64,000 nucleotides of DNA from Bordetella parapertussis (GTDB lineage Bacteria > Pseudomonadota > Gammaproteobacteria > Burkholderiales > Burkholderiaceae_D): assembly GCA_945866125.1 (NCBI GenBank), contig CAMBFZ010000009.1, forward strand, positions 67,613-131,612, read 5' to 3'. Positions 62,221 to 64,000 of this stretch are shown here, one piece after another (position 1 is the stretch's first letter; every line of letters starts with the position of its first letter). A program made the position numbers and the translations under genes. The notes beneath the pieces are model-generated. The model had not been told where the DNA came from and searched no databases. It saw nothing but the letters and a program-made list of their open reading frames with translations.

Positions 62221-63006
62221 ATGCAAGAAAAATCTCGCCGCGGCATCCAATCTTTTGAGATTGGCACGCAACTATTGATTGAGCTGGCGCGCCATGTCGC
62301 GCCGATGGCCTTGAAGGATCTGGCCCGGCTTGCTGACATGACGACCAGCAAGGCGCACCCCTATATGGTGAGCTTTCTCAAGGTGGGTTTTGTCACCCAA
62401 GACGCGTCGGGCAGTTACGAACTCGGCCCGCTGGCGCTGCAACTAGGGCTGGCCAGACTTAAGCGCCTTGATGCTGTGAAGGAGGCGTCGCCATTAATCG
62501 AACAACTTGCCGCGCAAACGGAGCAGAGCGTTGCATTGGCGGTGTGGGGCAACCTCGGCCCCACGATCGTACGACTCGAAGAACCAATTCAGCCACTGCA
62601 TGTCAACCTGCGAACCGGTACGGTGATGTCGCTGGCCAATACGGCGACGGGTCGGCTGTTCGCGACTTACATGCCGCCAAAGGTCGTGGAGAATTTGATT
62701 ATCGAAGACATTGAGCGTCGAAGCCCCCGCTCGGGTGGCTTGGTGCGCGTGACGCCGGCGGAAGTTGAAGAGGCGATTGCCGATACGCGGCGTCATGGTT
62801 TGTCGCGCACGATTGGGCAGCCGATCCCGGGGATTAATGCTTTTTGCGCACCCGTGTTCGACGCTACCGGCCACTTAACCTTGGGCATCACTGCGATGGG
62901 ACCGGATGCCACGTTTGACAGCGACTGGGACGGCACGATTGCGCGTCCGTTGCGCGCCTGTGCTGCTGAGGTGTCACGTCGTCTGGGCTATCAAGAGGCG
63001 GCATAG
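62221..63006 (+). CDS. IclR-family transcriptional regulator
   Basis: A 261-residue regulator. The N-terminal winged helix (SRRGIQSFEIGTQLLIELA ... LKDLARLADMTTSKAHPYMVSF) is followed by the IclR effector domain (ALAVWGNLGPTIVRLEEP and GINAFCAPVFDATGHLTLGITAMGP). It is transcribed away from the FAD dehydrogenase/transporter cluster and most likely controls it, with the cluster substrate or an intermediate as effector (inference). Confidence 0.92.
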   Translation: MQEKSRRGIQSFEIGTQLLIELARHVAPMALKDLARLADMTTSKAHPYMVSFLKVGFVTQDASGSYELGPLALQLGLARLKRLDAVKEASPLIEQLAAQTEQSVALAVWGNLGPTIVRLEEPIQPLHVNLRTGTVMSLANTATGRLFATYMPPKVVENLIIEDIERRSPRSGGLVRVTPAEVEEAIADTRRHGLSRTIGQPIPGINAFCAPVFDATGHLTLGITAMGPDATFDSDWDGTIARPLRACAAEVSRRLGYQEAA

Positions 63007-63167
63007 ATTGTTGCGGCTTGTACTTCCAACACGGCGGGCATCGTGCAGTAGTAGGATTGTTTGCTTTGGTGTCGGTTTATTCGATATGGCTACTCGAATC
63101 ATTATTTCTGAATTTTTATTTTTAGCTTCGTTGTACTTTTTAACCGAAACTGCGTGAGAGTAAAAAA

Positions 63168-63554
63168 ATGAAAGCATTAAATTTTTTCGTCGCAACGTTG
63201 TTCTTTTCATTGCTATCCGCTTCTGCCTTTGCGCAAGTGATACCAGCTAATGGATTTTACGAATATAAGAGTAAAAATGGCGGCGGCGAGATTGAGGTAA
63301 AAAATGCGACCGCGACAGGCTTTGATTTTGTCCTTAACGTCAGCCAAGGCATGCACTCGGGCAGCATTGACGAGGGTAAAACCAGTAAAAAAGGGAAGGT
63401 TTATATCTTTAAAGTGGTCGACGAAGAAATGAAAATGGATTGTGAGCTCTCCTTCGACTTCAAGGGTTCGCTATTGAGAGTCATCGCCAAAACTGACAGC
63501 TGCGGTTTCGGCATGGGGATTACAGCTACCGGAGTTTATAAATTCAAGGAGTGA
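63168..63554 (+). CDS. Secreted hypothetical protein
   Basis: Not recognised. A 128-residue product with a signal peptide ending SAFAQ and a beta-rich mature part (GFYEYKSKNGGGEIEVKN ... FDFVLNVSQGMHSG ... GVYKFKE) with two cysteines (DCELSF, DSCGFG), like a small lipocalin-type barrel. GAGAG precedes the ATG. Neighbours give no hint. Confidence 0.65.
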   Translation: MKALNFFVATLFFSLLSASAFAQVIPANGFYEYKSKNGGGEIEVKNATATGFDFVLNVSQGMHSGSIDEGKTSKKGKVYIFKVVDEEMKMDCELSFDFKGSLLRVIAKTDSCGFGMGITATGVYKFKE

Positions 63555-63657
63555 GGCGTAAGAGGAGCTTTTGAATTTGCTAGACCGCCGTGGCGATTAA
63601 TCAATCGACGCGTCGAAATCGGTGCTTTTTTTGGGTGCTAGGAAAGGGGATAAAAAT

Positions 63658-63684
63658 AAAAAAGCGCCCAAAAGGCGCTTTTTT
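63658..63684 (+). terminator. Intrinsic terminator
   Basis: A-tract, 5-bp GC stem (63664-63668 with 63674-63678) extended by A-T pairs, and a six-T run. Serves the gene ending at 63554, though about 100 bp away. Confidence 0.8.
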
Positions 63685-63697
63685 ACTAGGTACTTGG

Positions 63698-63737
63698 CGG
63701 AGACGGTGTCCGCCCTTAAGGGATTCGAATCGGTGTC
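63698..63737 (-). other. Serine-tRNA 3'-end-like sequence, possible attachment site
   Basis: On the minus strand ATTCGAATC followed later by CCGTCTCCGCCA resembles the T-loop and acceptor end of a serine tRNA, but the T-stem does not pair and extra bases lie between. No rest of a tRNA is found. It may be a remnant or recombination site. Confidence 0.3.
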
Positions 63738-64000
63738 ATAGCACACCAAATCCTGATTTCTTCATAGCTGGATATATTTTTACTTGTTTCAGCTAGTGTC
63801 ATGACATATCATGAGATACCATTTTATTGGGTATGTTTATTGGTATGCCAAAGTGAGCTGCTGTCAATTTAGTACCACTGTCCTTGAGAGTTTTTCTATC
63901 TTAAATCATTGCATTTGATTGGGTTGGATTTGAGTAATTTTAGGTAGTATCACCTGTGGTGCTGGCGGCTTGTAGGCTAACGAACTGTGAGGTCTTACCT

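Larger units (their letters stand above)
63555..64000. other. Gene-free AT-rich end of the window
   Basis: About 445 bp without a credible gene. It holds the terminator at 63658, a tRNA-3'-end-like stretch (63698-63737) and two TCATGA palindromes four bases apart (63799-63804 and 63809-63814). Confidence 0.6.

Noticed and set aside
63698..63737. Functional tRNA-Ser gene
   Set aside because: No anticodon or D arm, and the T-stem does not pair.

Overview
The window reads as chromosomal DNA of a betaproteobacterium, most likely Burkholderiales and probably Oxalobacteraceae or a close relative. The basis is the cysA-cysB order at the left end, the overall protein character, and many small secreted proteins of a kind common in that group. 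This is recognition by eye, not a database result. No rRNA, complete tRNA, CRISPR array or insertion sequence was found.

Layout. 1-4.5 kb: end of the sulfate importer (cysA), its regulator cysB, small secreted proteins, a thioredoxin-like protein and a truncated globin. 4.5-9.5 kb: class V aminotransferase, formate-tetrahydrofolate ligase, quinone reductase and a YoaK-type membrane protein. 9.7-14.4 kb: small secreted proteins (one with an HExxH motif), cysM, an orphan branched-chain-type binding protein and a branched-chain aminotransferase. 14.6-20.9 kb: a catabolic patch (class II aldolase, phytanoyl-CoA-type dioxygenase, D-acylamino-acid amidohydrolase, MFS carrier, enolase-superfamily dehydratase). 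20.9-23.0 kb: an isolated two-gene unit, a class II type III secretion chaperone plus a probable membrane-inserting substrate, bracketed by a diverged 126-bp direct repeat. 23-31 kb: SDR, a small gene behind a near-consensus LexA box, FAD oxidase, TauD-type dioxygenase, a degenerate SpoT-like HD protein, lipoprotein and adhesin-E-like proteins, a second orphan binding protein and a cyclase-family hydrolase. 31-39 kb: DUF4337 protein, RidA, Mg-type P-ATPase and an RND pump with its adaptor. 39.4-43 kb: a sulfur-handling cluster (TusA-like, DsrE-like, TusA-MetE fusion) after a D-amino-acid dehydrogenase. 43-49.9 kb: LOV-like PAS protein, a two-component system, small envelope proteins, FKBP isomerase, pseudouridine synthase and DUF4399.

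49.9-63 kb is a large leftward catabolic cluster: FAD dehydrogenase, SDR, a complete branched-chain-type ABC importer (with permease and ATPase fused as LivM-LivG), EthD protein, second SDR, cupins, carboxymuconolactone-decarboxylase-like protein and a 3-hydroxyisobutyrate-dehydrogenase-like enzyme. A divergent IclR regulator sits at its head with palindromes in the shared promoter. It looks like uptake and degradation of one unidentified cyclic or aromatic acid. The last 0.4 kb is gene-free, AT-rich, and holds a sequence resembling the 3' end of a serine tRNA, a possible edge of an integrated element.

The most promising candidates for something undescribed are the orphan type III chaperone/substrate pair with its repeats, the SOS-controlled 69-residue protein, the TusA/DsrE/TusA-MetE cluster and the SpoT-like protein that has lost its metal-binding residues.
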